Shown in pieces: positions 26,901 through 34,598 of a DNA stretch of 64,000 bases (position 1 is its first letter; every line of letters begins with the position of its first letter). Where the stretch lies: IMG/VR virus record IMGVR_UViG_3300042549_002424, positions 1 through 64,000 of that record; one strand, written 5' to 3'. The notes under the pieces are model-generated. The model did not search any database, was not told the DNA's origin, and was given only the letters and a program-made list of their open reading frames with translations. The DNA is from a virus. The position numbers and the translations under genes are program-made.

Positions 26901-27296
26901 GGTGGTTTGACGCCATCTGCTGGCACGAACATTGACCAATTATACACAGCTACTGATGCAACATTAGTTGTTACCACTTCTTGGGTTAGTACCAGTGTTA
27001 ATTTCGCAGAGCTCGCGACTGGTTCATATATGGTCCAAGTAAATACAGGAACAGAGTATTATACTGGTATTATGAGTTGGTATGGCGCTGATATCAATTC
27101 TGTGGTAACGGACGAAATTATTCTACACAGAGCATCATCTGGTGCTGAAACTAGTAATCTGTTCCTTAAAGTTGAAAGAACAGATACTGACTTAGATCCA
27201 GCTGGTGCTGCTTCTCCAAATATGACACTACAAATTAGTTCATCTGTCGCAAGAGCATCAGCCAGTTACACTTATAAATTCCGCAGAATGATCTAA
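23976..27296 (+). CDS. Long repetitive tail fibre
   Basis: This 1106-aa fibre has an N-terminal attachment-like segment ('FKGSPLTNDELDNNLFGINA'). A long Thr/Ala/Gly-rich shaft repeats motifs such as 'TTTGDVNVDGGDI', 'NATATTVNFAGAGTAVTIGA' and 'GTAPFVVTSTTKVTNLNADR', the pattern of trimeric β-fibres. An approximately 800-bp internal duplication makes residues about 230-400 and 495-690 nearly identical. The C-terminal ~130 residues are non-repetitive and presumably form the tip ('GSYMVQVNTGTEYYTGIMSW', ending 'YTYKFRRMI'). There is no S74-type chaperone at its end, unlike the next fibre. Confidence 0.85.
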   Translation: MANLVYRKSSTPAANVSTTFKGSPLTNDELDNNLFGINAEVQLKAPINNAVFTGTTTIPSITATGGTINNITIGASGASTGAFTTLTTTGDVNVDGGDITTAATTFNLLNATATTVNFAGAGTAVTIGATTGTATIRNATLAVTNAATVGTTLGVTGNVTIGASKFVVTAATGNTAIAGDVAVDTNKFTVAAATGNTAVLGTFSSGGLSTLNSLTVTNASTLSGGLSTTTGSFSGQVTSTVAIGTAPFVVTSTTKVTNLNADRVDDFTADQANTASAIVVRDASKNINISNAVMSGSTSGTTTLQPTAISGTSVLTLPAATDTLVGKATTDTLTNKSFSLASNTLTGTLALFNTALTDADFVSIAGAETLTSKTLTSPVINTATISGGTINNTIIGGTTRAAGSFTTLNANSTLDVTGATTLSSTLAVNGASLTTTATTFNLINATATTLNLGGAATTITVGAVTGTTTVRNNASITGTLGVTGTSTLAAVTATTGSFSGQVTSTVAIGTAPFVVTSTTRVTNLNADRVDDFTADQANTASTIVVRDASKNININNAVMSGSTSGTTTLQPTAISGTSVLTLPAATDTLVGKATTDVLTNKTVNLTSNTLTGTLAQFNTALSDADFATTSGADTLTNKTLNLASNTLLGTLAQFNTALSDADFVSIAGIETITSKTLTSPVINTATISGGTINNAIIGGTTRAAGSFTTLNANSTLDVTGVTTLSSLVVGTSATIGTTLAVTGDVSVNTNKFNVTALSGNTAIAGTLGVAGNVAVATNKFTIAAGSGDTVVAGTLNVSGTSTLAGVNAGALSASSLTSSAGVQGTTLTSTVAIGTAPLTVTSTTRVTNLNADTVDGMNFATVNVGGVLNTDQRGGVAYASDASNITYVAPGTSGYLLQSNGLNSAPTWVAANALTAGNSSTAANVLGGAAGSILYQSAVDNTAKLTIGSTGQILTAGATLPEWSSSISVSGTLTHGGLTPSAGTNIDQLYTATDATLVVTTSWVSTSVNFAELATGSYMVQVNTGTEYYTGIMSWYGADINSVVTDEIILHRASSGAETSNLFLKVERTDTDLDPAGAASPNMTLQISSSVARASASYTYKFRRMI
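24671..26140 (+). repeat. Internal duplication in the first long fibre (about 798-bp offset)
   Basis: The segment starting at 24671 recurs from 25469 with nearly identical protein sequence over about 190 residues. The first ~45 bases are identical at DNA level. The second copy has an extra inserted 'TLTNKTLNLASN'-type unit. Confidence 0.8.
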
Positions 27297-27298
27297 CC

Positions 27299-27306
27299 TC
27301 TAAATA
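27299..27306 (+). promoter_or_regulatory. Late-type promoter motif TCTAAATA
   Basis: TCTAAATA follows the stop codon of the first fibre and lies 40 bases before the next fibre's ATG, which has a good purine-rich ribosome site (GACGAGGAA). Confidence 0.65.
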
Positions 27307-27346
27307 ATAAACAACTACCTCTGATTCATAAAGAAGGGACGAGGAA

Positions 27347-30300
27347 ATGACATTCAAAATCAAAGATGGTCTTTCTCTTGGCGCGAACACAGTAATTGAC
27401 GCCACTGGAAACATAACTGTCCCTGGAAAGACTACCCTAAGTAATACAACAGCTACTGCAGCTAGTCTAAATTTAGGAACAGGAACGGCGGATCCTTCCT
27501 CACCAGTTGCTGGTGATTTTTGGAATAATACTGGTGTTCTAAAGATTCGTCAGGCATCTGCCACTAAGACTATCGCATTCCTCGATAGCAATATTACTGG
27601 AACAGCAGCGAACGTATCTACTGGCACAGTAGCTATTGCTAATGGCGGAACAAATACCACAACCACACCAACCGCTGGTGCAGTTGCAGTGGGAAATGGA
27701 ACTGCGTATGCATTTACTGCAGTTGGAACTGCGGGACAAGTCTTAACATCAGCAGCAGGTTCTACACCAACTTGGACTAACTCGACTAGCGCAAACACAT
27801 TTTCGGCTATTGTTCAGAGAGATGCCTCTGGTAATTTTTCAGCAGGAACCATTACTGCTGCTCTCACTGGTACGGCGACGAATGCAACTAATCTAGTAGT
27901 AACTGATGATACAGCGACGAACGCAACATATTATCCTTCGTTTGCTCTTGGCACATCATCCAATCAAGCGCACAGAGTATCTAGTACAAAGTTAACATTT
28001 AATCCAAGTACTGGTATCTTAGCCTCTACTGGGTTTTCTGGATCTGGCGCATCTATTACTGCTATCAACACAGCTAATATCAGCACAGGAACTCTGGTAG
28101 TGGCAAGAGGTGGTACAGCTGGAAGTGCAACCCCTACAGCTGGCGCCATTGCTTTTGGAGACGGAACTGCGTATGCATTTACTGCAGTCGGAACTGCAGG
28201 ACAAGTCTTAACATCAGCAGCAGGTTCTACACCAACTTGGACTTCTCAAGGCAGTTTATCAGTTGGTTCAGCTACCAATGCCACTAATTCTACTAATGCA
28301 AATAACGTCGCGATAACAGCAGACAGCGCGTCAGCTGGAACACATTATGTCCACTTTGGCGCAGTTACTACTGGAAACACCCCAGTAAAAATATCATCTA
28401 GTGGATTATATTTCCAACCAAGTACAGCAACATTGACTGTTGGTGGAGCGTTGACTGTCGGCGGAAATTTAACAGTTAATGGAACTACAACAACAGTCAA
28501 CTCAACAACTACTACAGTTGACGATCCCATCTTTACTATTGGTGGAGATACGGCTCCGGCATCAGATGATAACAAAGATCGTGGTATTGAATTCCGTTGG
28601 CATAATGGTACTACTGCCAAAGTAGGTTTCTTTGGATACGATGACTCAACAAGTAAATTTACATTCGTCCCAGACGCAACAAATACATCAGAAGTATTCA
28701 GTGGAACAAAGGGAACTATTGATGCTAACCTAGAATGGGCAGACGTTCTTAATAAACCAGACCCTGTTGTTACAGTCACGTTAACGGGTGACGTAACTGG
28801 TACAGCAAACACAACATTAACTGATCTTGCATCAGGTACAGTTACTGTTGCAACTACAATTGCTGCTGACTCTGTTGCCCTTGGCACAGATACTACTGGT
28901 AATTACGTGGCTACTGTTGCCGCTGGAACTCCTGGAGTAGAAACTACCAGTTCTGGATTAACAATTTCTTCTGTTGCTGGAGAAGGAACTGCTTCAACTA
29001 TCGCTCACGCAGATACATCAACGTTGACTGGTACACAAGGAAGTGCTGGAATTTCTTCAGTTACAATTGATGGTTTCGGTCACGTAACTGGAGTTACAAC
29101 AGCTACTTACTTAACAGCTGAGGCAGATACACTTGCATCAGTAACTGGTCGTGGTGCAACTACCTCTACTGCTTCTTCTTTCACTGGTGGAATGACAGTT
29201 GGTGGAACTGGTATCGTTTATAATGGATCTACCAGTGGTTCTACTACATTCAGAGCAAGTGCCACAGCTGGAACAACAACAATTACTCTTCCTGCTACAA
29301 CTGGTACTGTTGCTCTGGCGGGAGATACACATTTTATCGGAACCACTTCAGTAGCATTGAATAGAGCTAGTGCCAATTTAGCCTTGACTGGTATTTCTAG
29401 TGTTACATTACCTGGCGCAACCAGTGGTACTGTTCAGATAATTCCAACTGCTATTGCAGGAACAGGAACAGTGTTGACTCTCCCTGCTACAACTGGAACA
29501 GTAGCTCTTAGTACTGGAAATCTATCGCAGTTTGCTGCTACTACATCATCCCAGTTAGCAGGTGTTATTTCTGATGAAACTGGTTCTGGTGCTCTTGTAT
29601 TCGCCACTAGTCCAACGTTAACAACTCCATCAATTGGAGTAGCTACTGGTACAAGTTTCAATAGTATCACTGGTTTGAGTTCCACGACTCCTGTCGTAGC
29701 TGGTACTGCTGCTATTGGAACAGGAACCACGGTAGCAAGAGCTGACCACGTGCACCCTGCACAGACTACTGTTTCTGGCACTGCTGGTGGTTTATCAGCA
29801 ACGTTAAGTCCTGCTTCTGGTGGTACAGGTGTTGCAAACAATGCCGCAAGTACAATTACTATAAGTGGAAACTTTGGAACAACATTTACAGTATCAGCAG
29901 CAACAAGTGTTACATTACCAACAAGCGGTACTCTGGCAACTACCGGACAAACATTCTCTATTGGTACAACCAGTATTGCCATTAACCGCGCCAGTGCTGC
30001 GCAAAGTTTAACTGGTATTACTAGTATTGATGGATATGCTGCTGGTTTGGCTGGTGGAAATGCTACGACATTATTGGGCTCAATACCATATCAGAGCGCA
30101 GCCAATACAACAACTTTATTAGCTCCGAACACTACTGTCACTAAGAGATTCCTACGTTCAACTGGTGATGGCACTAATGGTACTGCTCCTGTATGGGATA
30201 CTATTGTTGCAGGTGATATTCCGACTCTCAATCAGAGTACAACAGGCTCAGCTGCTACATTAACGACTGCCAGAACTATCAATGGTGTTTCGTTTAATGG

Positions 30301-31060
30301 CTCAGCAGATATTACTGTAACTGCTGCGGCTGGTACATTAACAGGCGCTACATTGGCTTCTGGTGTAACAGCATCTAGTTTAACTAGCGTTGGAACATTA
30401 GCATCATTGGCTGTGACTGGTACTGTGACTGGTACTAGTTTCAACAGCATTACAGGTCTTAGTTCTACTACTCCTGTCGTGGCTGGAACTGCTGCTATTG
30501 GAGTAGGAACCACGGCAGCAAGAGCAGATCACGTTCACCCAGCACAGACTACAGTTAGTGGTAACGCAGGATCAGCTACAGTACTCGCGACTGCTCGCGC
30601 TATCAATGGAGTTTCGTTCGATGGTTCAGCTGCCATTACGGTGACAGCTGCTGCTGGTACATTAACAGGCGCTACATTGGCTTCTGGTGTAACAGCATCT
30701 AGTTTAACCAGTGTTGGCACGTTAGCAAGTCTTGGTGTCGGTACTGCCAATGGAGTAGCTGGTACTATTGTTGCGTCAGGAAACATTACTGCTTTTTCAG
30801 ATATTCGTCTCAAGAAAGATCTTGTCCAGATTCCAAATGCTCTAGATAAAGTTCAGCAATTGACTGGGTACACGTATACACGTATTGATAGTGGAATACA
30901 AGAAACTGGTCTGGTTGCGCAAGACGTACAGAAAATATTACCAGAAGCAATTGTTGAGGGTGAATATCTATCAGTTGCGTATGGAAATTTAGTTGGATTG
31001 CTGGTTGAGGCGATTAAAGAACTTAGAGCAGAAGTAGCTGCTCTAAAGGAAAATAAATAA
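27347..31060 (+). CDS. Tail fibre with C-terminal S74 self-cleaving chaperone
   Basis: This 1237-aa fibre has a repetitive Thr/Ala/Gly-rich shaft including twice 'NGTAYAFTAVGTAGQVLTSA' and twice 'ARADHVHPAQTTVSG', the HVHP element common in trimeric fibres. The last ~90 residues are an intramolecular chaperone of peptidase S74: 'SDIRLKKDL' supplies the Ser-Lys dyad (S1151, K1156), followed by 'GLVAQDVQKILPEAI' and a closing coiled coil 'LLVEAIKELRAEVAALKE'. In this family the chaperone directs trimer folding and then cuts itself off just before the serine. The gene has its own late-type motif and overlaps the adhesin gene by one base. Confidence 0.92.
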   Translation: MTFKIKDGLSLGANTVIDATGNITVPGKTTLSNTTATAASLNLGTGTADPSSPVAGDFWNNTGVLKIRQASATKTIAFLDSNITGTAANVSTGTVAIANGGTNTTTTPTAGAVAVGNGTAYAFTAVGTAGQVLTSAAGSTPTWTNSTSANTFSAIVQRDASGNFSAGTITAALTGTATNATNLVVTDDTATNATYYPSFALGTSSNQAHRVSSTKLTFNPSTGILASTGFSGSGASITAINTANISTGTLVVARGGTAGSATPTAGAIAFGDGTAYAFTAVGTAGQVLTSAAGSTPTWTSQGSLSVGSATNATNSTNANNVAITADSASAGTHYVHFGAVTTGNTPVKISSSGLYFQPSTATLTVGGALTVGGNLTVNGTTTTVNSTTTTVDDPIFTIGGDTAPASDDNKDRGIEFRWHNGTTAKVGFFGYDDSTSKFTFVPDATNTSEVFSGTKGTIDANLEWADVLNKPDPVVTVTLTGDVTGTANTTLTDLASGTVTVATTIAADSVALGTDTTGNYVATVAAGTPGVETTSSGLTISSVAGEGTASTIAHADTSTLTGTQGSAGISSVTIDGFGHVTGVTTATYLTAEADTLASVTGRGATTSTASSFTGGMTVGGTGIVYNGSTSGSTTFRASATAGTTTITLPATTGTVALAGDTHFIGTTSVALNRASANLALTGISSVTLPGATSGTVQIIPTAIAGTGTVLTLPATTGTVALSTGNLSQFAATTSSQLAGVISDETGSGALVFATSPTLTTPSIGVATGTSFNSITGLSSTTPVVAGTAAIGTGTTVARADHVHPAQTTVSGTAGGLSATLSPASGGTGVANNAASTITISGNFGTTFTVSAATSVTLPTSGTLATTGQTFSIGTTSIAINRASAAQSLTGITSIDGYAAGLAGGNATTLLGSIPYQSAANTTTLLAPNTTVTKRFLRSTGDGTNGTAPVWDTIVAGDIPTLNQSTTGSAATLTTARTINGVSFNGSADITVTAAAGTLTGATLASGVTASSLTSVGTLASLAVTGTVTGTSFNSITGLSSTTPVVAGTAAIGVGTTAARADHVHPAQTTVSGNAGSATVLATARAINGVSFDGSAAITVTAAAGTLTGATLASGVTASSLTSVGTLASLGVGTANGVAGTIVASGNITAFSDIRLKKDLVQIPNALDKVQQLTGYTYTRIDSGIQETGLVAQDVQKILPEAIVEGEYLSVAYGNLVGLLVEAIKELRAEVAALKENK

Positions 31061-32646
31061 TGCCAGTACCGACATCAGGCGCGATCAGTCTCGCTAATCT
31101 TCAGACTGAATTAGAAGGTGTAACAGCAGGGGCAAATGCAGCGTCACTAAATGAGTTTTACGCTGGTGGATCATTCGTTACTGCTGGTTCTTTTGGATAT
31201 CTTAGTGGTGTCCAAACAGCAATCCCTGCAAGTGGGGCTATATCACTAAATAATTTTTATGGTGCAAAATGGCTTGGTGGTGTGACATATGAGTATACAA
31301 CTGCAGGAACATATACAGTCACTATTCCCAATAAAACTGGGTTTATTAGAAATTATCAGTGGAGTGTGTTTCTAGTTGGTGGTGGTGGGGGAGGCGGCGG
31401 CGCACATGGATCTACTGCACCGAATCGTGACCCCATTGGATCTGGTGGTGGGGGAGGCGGTGGGAATCACACAAATGCCTCTGGCACAAATACTACAGCA
31501 ACCAGTTTGTCATTCACTGTTGTTGTTGGTGCAGGCGGCACAGGCGGCGCATCATCTACTGCTGCCAATCCTTATACACCAAAAGGAACAGCTGGTGGCA
31601 CTGGTGGCACTACTTCTCTTGCTATTAATGGTACAGTTGTAACTTCTATCGCTGGTGGAGGTGGCGGAGGTGGTGGCTCAATTGAACCAGACGTTGCTGG
31701 AACTGCTGGCACTAGTACTACTGCATATCCTGGAACTGCAGGTACTGTATCTGAAAATGGCAACGCACCAGGTGGCAACGGTGGGCAATCTGTACTTGCG
31801 TATGGTGAGAATGGAAGTTCTAGTGCTGCCACCACCGCAGGAATCCATGGTGGCGGAGGTGCTGGCGGTGGCGGGAATGGTGGTGACATATACAGCAATG
31901 GATCTAATGGTGGTCCTGGATATGCCAGAGTAACATTTAAGAATGGGTTTAGTTTTACTACTTCACAAACATTCACAACACCAACTGCGTCAGGAACATT
32001 TACTGTACCTGCAGGAATTTATCAAATATATACAAACTGTGTTGGTGGAGGTGGAGCACAAGGTGCTGCTGGCGGTCTGGTTGAGGCATTGATTTCCGTC
32101 ACTCCAGGTGAAGTACTAACTGTTCGTGTTGGTGGGGCTGGCGCTGCGACAACTGTAGTAGGTTATACTACAGCAGCAGTTAATGGTGGGGGTAGAGGAG
32201 AAACCGCATCAACATCTTATACTGCGTGTGGCGGAGGCGGGTATTCTGGAATATTCCGCAGCACAACTCCTTTAGTAATAGCTGGTGGTGGTGGGGGAGG
32301 ACAGAATGGTGCAGCTGCTGGTGGTGCCCTTCCTGCTAATACTGCATCGTCTGGCGCGACGCCAGGAACACAAAGTGCGGGCGGGTCTTCTGGCGGTGGG
32401 TATTTAGTTGGTGGTGATGGAGTTGCAAGCAAAGGTGCATGTGGCGGTGGTGGCGGTGGGTATTATGGAGGTGGTGGTGCAACTAGCGGTGCTTTGTCAA
32501 GCAGCATTGGTGGTGCAGGCGGATCAAACTATATTATTTCCACAGCTGCTGGTCTATACAGTATGTCTGGATTTAATGGTGGTGGTAGTTGGGGCGGCAC
32601 TTATGGTTCATCAAGTAATGGTGGTCGAGTAATAATTTACTATTAA
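31060..32646 (+). CDS. Glycine-rich tail fibre tip adhesin
   Basis: The first ~75 residues of this 528-aa protein contain a duplicated attachment motif ('SGAISLANLQTELEG' and 'SGAISLNNFYGA'). The rest is two domains with long poly-glycine blocks ('VGGGGGGGGAHG', 'GSGGGGGGGNH', 'CGGGGGGYYGGGG') separated by more complex loops. T-even gp38 adhesins also form a glycine-rich helix sandwich with variable loops that contact the receptor, and the position right after a long fibre fits that role. The GGT/GGC runs are prone to slippage and recombination, which could change host range. Confidence 0.75.
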   Translation: MPVPTSGAISLANLQTELEGVTAGANAASLNEFYAGGSFVTAGSFGYLSGVQTAIPASGAISLNNFYGAKWLGGVTYEYTTAGTYTVTIPNKTGFIRNYQWSVFLVGGGGGGGGAHGSTAPNRDPIGSGGGGGGGNHTNASGTNTTATSLSFTVVVGAGGTGGASSTAANPYTPKGTAGGTGGTTSLAINGTVVTSIAGGGGGGGGSIEPDVAGTAGTSTTAYPGTAGTVSENGNAPGGNGGQSVLAYGENGSSSAATTAGIHGGGGAGGGGNGGDIYSNGSNGGPGYARVTFKNGFSFTTSQTFTTPTASGTFTVPAGIYQIYTNCVGGGGAQGAAGGLVEALISVTPGEVLTVRVGGAGAATTVVGYTTAAVNGGGRGETASTSYTACGGGGYSGIFRSTTPLVIAGGGGGGQNGAAAGGALPANTASSGATPGTQSAGGSSGGGYLVGGDGVASKGACGGGGGGYYGGGGATSGALSSSIGGAGGSNYIISTAAGLYSMSGFNGGGSWGGTYGSSSNGGRVIIYY

Positions 32647-32656
32647 GGAAACAATA

Positions 32657-32971
32657 ATGAGTAAAGTACATGTTTGGGAAGTTCCGAGAATAGATTGTTC
32701 AGTTGATTATGAAAATGGATCGATTCCTATTTGCAATATTCACTGGAAACTAACATCAAAAAATACAGAAGGTTTCATATATACTTCTATAAATAATGGT
32801 TTCGTTGAGGTCGATATTACTCCAACGGAAGCACTGGCTCTCACAAAAGAATCTGCGTTGACTCTTTTATTGACAACCTTGGGTACCAGAGTTGCTTCTA
32901 TAGAGGAAGAGAACTCCGGTATTTTAGATGAAATGATTGTTCCAGTTATTCCAGTTATTACAATATCATAA
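32657..32971 (+). CDS. Small protein after adhesin, not identified
   Basis: A 104-aa acidic protein with a tidy ribosome site (AAGGAA, seven bases before ATG). It has an N-terminal β-rich part ('CNIHWKLTSKNTEGF', 'YTSINNGFVEVDI') and a C-terminal helix ('TLLLTTLGTRVASIEEEN'). I recall similar small proteins beside fibre genes in other phages but cannot name a function. A fibre-assembly or fibre-decoration role is only a guess from position. Confidence 0.5.
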   Translation: MSKVHVWEVPRIDCSVDYENGSIPICNIHWKLTSKNTEGFIYTSINNGFVEVDITPTEALALTKESALTLLLTTLGTRVASIEEENSGILDEMIVPVIPVITIS

Positions 32972-32972
32972 T

Positions 32973-33356
32973 ATGATTATTTTAACTCAAGAAATACTTG
33001 ACGCTGTAGGTGTTTGTGCTGATGGTCAGCGTGTTGCCGAAGAGTTTAATTGTATTGGTATTGATCTCGCTATTGGTATACAGATTATGGAAGACAATAA
33101 TACTGGATATGCCAAATGGGCCAGAGATTTATACTCAAACAGAATAGCACTAAAGTTATCAAATCATTATGAATATATTCAATACCTGGTCTTTGACCCA
33201 GTCAATAATCACTACAAAGCCACACCAAATGAATCTGATGTGGCAGGAATCAAACAACAAATAATTGAAGATAATCCAGGTGTGGACCAGTCGCAGATCC
33301 TCATCTACGAAGAGATCAAATCTTTAGATGGATCAATTCAAAGATTTCTATTATAA
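32973..33356 (+). CDS. Small protein in the fibre region, not identified
   Basis: This 127-aa protein is taken from the ATG at 32973, one base after the previous stop, rather than an upstream in-frame codon at 32937 inside the preceding gene. It looks globular ('GVCADGQRVAEEFNCIGIDL', 'YEYIQYLVFDPVNNHYKA') with no membrane segment or known motif. Its stop codon lies within an exact TATAAATA late promoter for the next unit. Confidence 0.5.
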   Translation: MIILTQEILDAVGVCADGQRVAEEFNCIGIDLAIGIQIMEDNNTGYAKWARDLYSNRIALKLSNHYEYIQYLVFDPVNNHYKATPNESDVAGIKQQIIEDNPGVDQSQILIYEEIKSLDGSIQRFLL

Positions 33357-33359
33357 ATA
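33352..33359 (+). promoter_or_regulatory. Exact T4-type late promoter TATAAATA
   Basis: This is an exact copy of the T4 late promoter consensus, 29 bases before the ATG at 33389. It would drive the short unit 33389-34517, which ends in a terminator. Confidence 0.75.
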
Positions 33360-33388
33360 GATAGCACCCAGACACCATAAACCGTATA

Positions 33389-33754
33389 ATGAAAACCTTA
33401 ATAAGAAATCTACTGCCGCAGGATACAAGAAGCGTTGAATTTCCCTCAGCAGTGGGTCTTATTATCTGTTCAATTATGTTGTTCTTCAACCTAATTCCTA
33501 ATGTTTATCATATTGGTTTCTGGTGCGTGGTGACATTTATGCTCGGAGTGGTGTATATTGTATCTCTACTTCATTTCCCTAAACTAGATTGCTGTCGTCC
33601 AGTCTTATCCTGGTTGGCAGGATCATTTTGGATCTGGTTGACATTTTCGCAGCCGTTATCTATTATGGCAATACCAGTGTTCTTTCTTGGTGTTTCTAAT
33701 ATTGTGGCATTCCTTATAAATACAGTAATATTGAGTGAAACATGGAGACCATAA
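33389..33754 (+). CDS. Four-helix membrane protein
   Basis: This 121-aa integral membrane protein has about four hydrophobic segments (near residues 20-37, 44-62, 70-88 and 92-112) separated by short charged loops. No family is recognised. Holins, superinfection-exclusion proteins and envelope modifiers can all look like this. It overlaps the next gene by 13 bases and is the first gene of a unit with its own late promoter and terminator. Confidence 0.55.
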   Translation: MKTLIRNLLPQDTRSVEFPSAVGLIICSIMLFFNLIPNVYHIGFWCVVTFMLGVVYIVSLLHFPKLDCCRPVLSWLAGSFWIWLTFSQPLSIMAIPVFFLGVSNIVAFLINTVILSETWRP

Positions 33755-34074
33755 TAGTTACCGCATTCAACACACTTAACGGAAGCTCCGGATTCCTGAG
33801 TTTTCTAATAAGTATATCTACATTGGCTTTCGGTGCTTGGTTGTTTTTCAAGAAAACCAAAATCGAAGAAGTTACATCAGTAGGCACATTACAACAGAAA
33901 CAAATAACTAGCCTTCTCGAGCAAATTCAATTTCTCGCAGAAGAACTAACCAAGGCAAGAAGTCAAATTGCCGAAATTCATGAACAGAATGTTCATCTAA
34001 TGCAACAAGTAAGAGAATCCAATCATAGAATACAGGAATTGGAACGTCTTCTTGAAATTAACAGGAGTATATAA
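33742..34074 (+). CDS. Single-span membrane protein with long coiled coil
   Basis: In this 110-aa protein residues 18-37 ('GFLSFLISISTLAFGAWLFF') are a membrane span followed at once by KKTK. About 60 residues of heptad-like helix follow ('LLEQIQFLAEELTKARSQIA', 'HLMQQVRESNHRIQELERLL'). Layout resembles inner-membrane spanin subunits, but the positive charges lie after the span, which would place the coil in the cytoplasm rather than the periplasm. It may act with the overlapping four-helix protein. Function is not known. Confidence 0.5.
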   Translation: METIIVTAFNTLNGSSGFLSFLISISTLAFGAWLFFKKTKIEEVTSVGTLQQKQITSLLEQIQFLAEELTKARSQIAEIHEQNVHLMQQVRESNHRIQELERLLEINRSI

Positions 34075-34076
34075 TT

Positions 34077-34517
34077 ATGGCAGCAATGTCAAACTATCTA
34101 GAAAACAAACTTGTGGATCACATCCTCAGAGCAACTGCGTTCACCGCACCAGGTACAGTGTATATTGCTCTGTATACAGCAGCCCCATCTGATGCAGGTG
34201 GTGGTACTGAGATTACTATCGGTACGAATAACTATTCAAGAGCATCATTAGTTTCTTCGCAATCTGCTTGGAACAATACACAGGCGTCAGGAACTGCAGT
34301 TGCTTCTACTGGTACCACTGGAATTACTGCTAATACATCAGCTATTACTTTCGCGACTCCTTCTGGTTCTTGGGGAACTGTAACTCACTTTGGTATCCTA
34401 GATGCTGCTAGTGCAGGAAATCTATTATTCCACGGAGCATTGACTGTGTCGCAAACAGTTAACACAGGAAACACCGTGTCATTCGCTGGTGGTGCACTAC
34501 AAATTACTTTCGCTTAA
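34077..34517 (+). CDS. Phage tail fibre-type structural protein
   Basis: This 146-aa protein belongs to a family often annotated as phage tail or minor tail protein: 'LENKLVDHILRATAFTAPGT' then 'VYIALYTAAPSDAGGGTEIT', 'YSRASL' and 'VTHFGILDAASAGNLLFHGA'. The start at 34077 is preferred to an in-frame ATG at 34086 because AGGAG lies about ten bases upstream. It is the last gene before a hairpin terminator. Confidence 0.7.
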   Translation: MAAMSNYLENKLVDHILRATAFTAPGTVYIALYTAAPSDAGGGTEITIGTNNYSRASLVSSQSAWNNTQASGTAVASTGTTGITANTSAITFATPSGSWGTVTHFGILDAASAGNLLFHGALTVSQTVNTGNTVSFAGGALQITFA

Positions 34518-34537
34518 TAGCATAGTAATTTTGATTA

Positions 34538-34559
34538 GGGCTGCTTAGGCAGCTCTTTT
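34538..34559 (+). terminator. Rho-independent terminator
   Basis: GGGCTGC and GCAGCTC (one G-T pair) form a 7-bp stem around a TTAG loop and run into TTTT. It lies just after the 34077 gene and before the next late promoter motif. Confidence 0.8.
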
Positions 34560-34563
34560 CATT

Positions 34564-34571
34564 TCTAAATA
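34564..34571 (+). promoter_or_regulatory. Late-type promoter motif TCTAAATA
   Basis: TCTAAATA directly follows the terminator and lies 27 bases before the fibre ATG at 34599. Confidence 0.65.
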
Positions 34572-34598
34572 TGATTAGTATATTACTAGAATAGAACC

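Noticed and set aside
28345-30813. Minus-strand frames opposite the S74 fibre
   Set aside because: Same cause: antisense of repetitive fibre codons, without start signals.
33742-34074. Inner-membrane spanin (Rz-like)
   Set aside because: The basic residues follow the membrane span, which predicts a cytoplasmic coiled coil, and no outer-membrane lipoprotein partner is seen.
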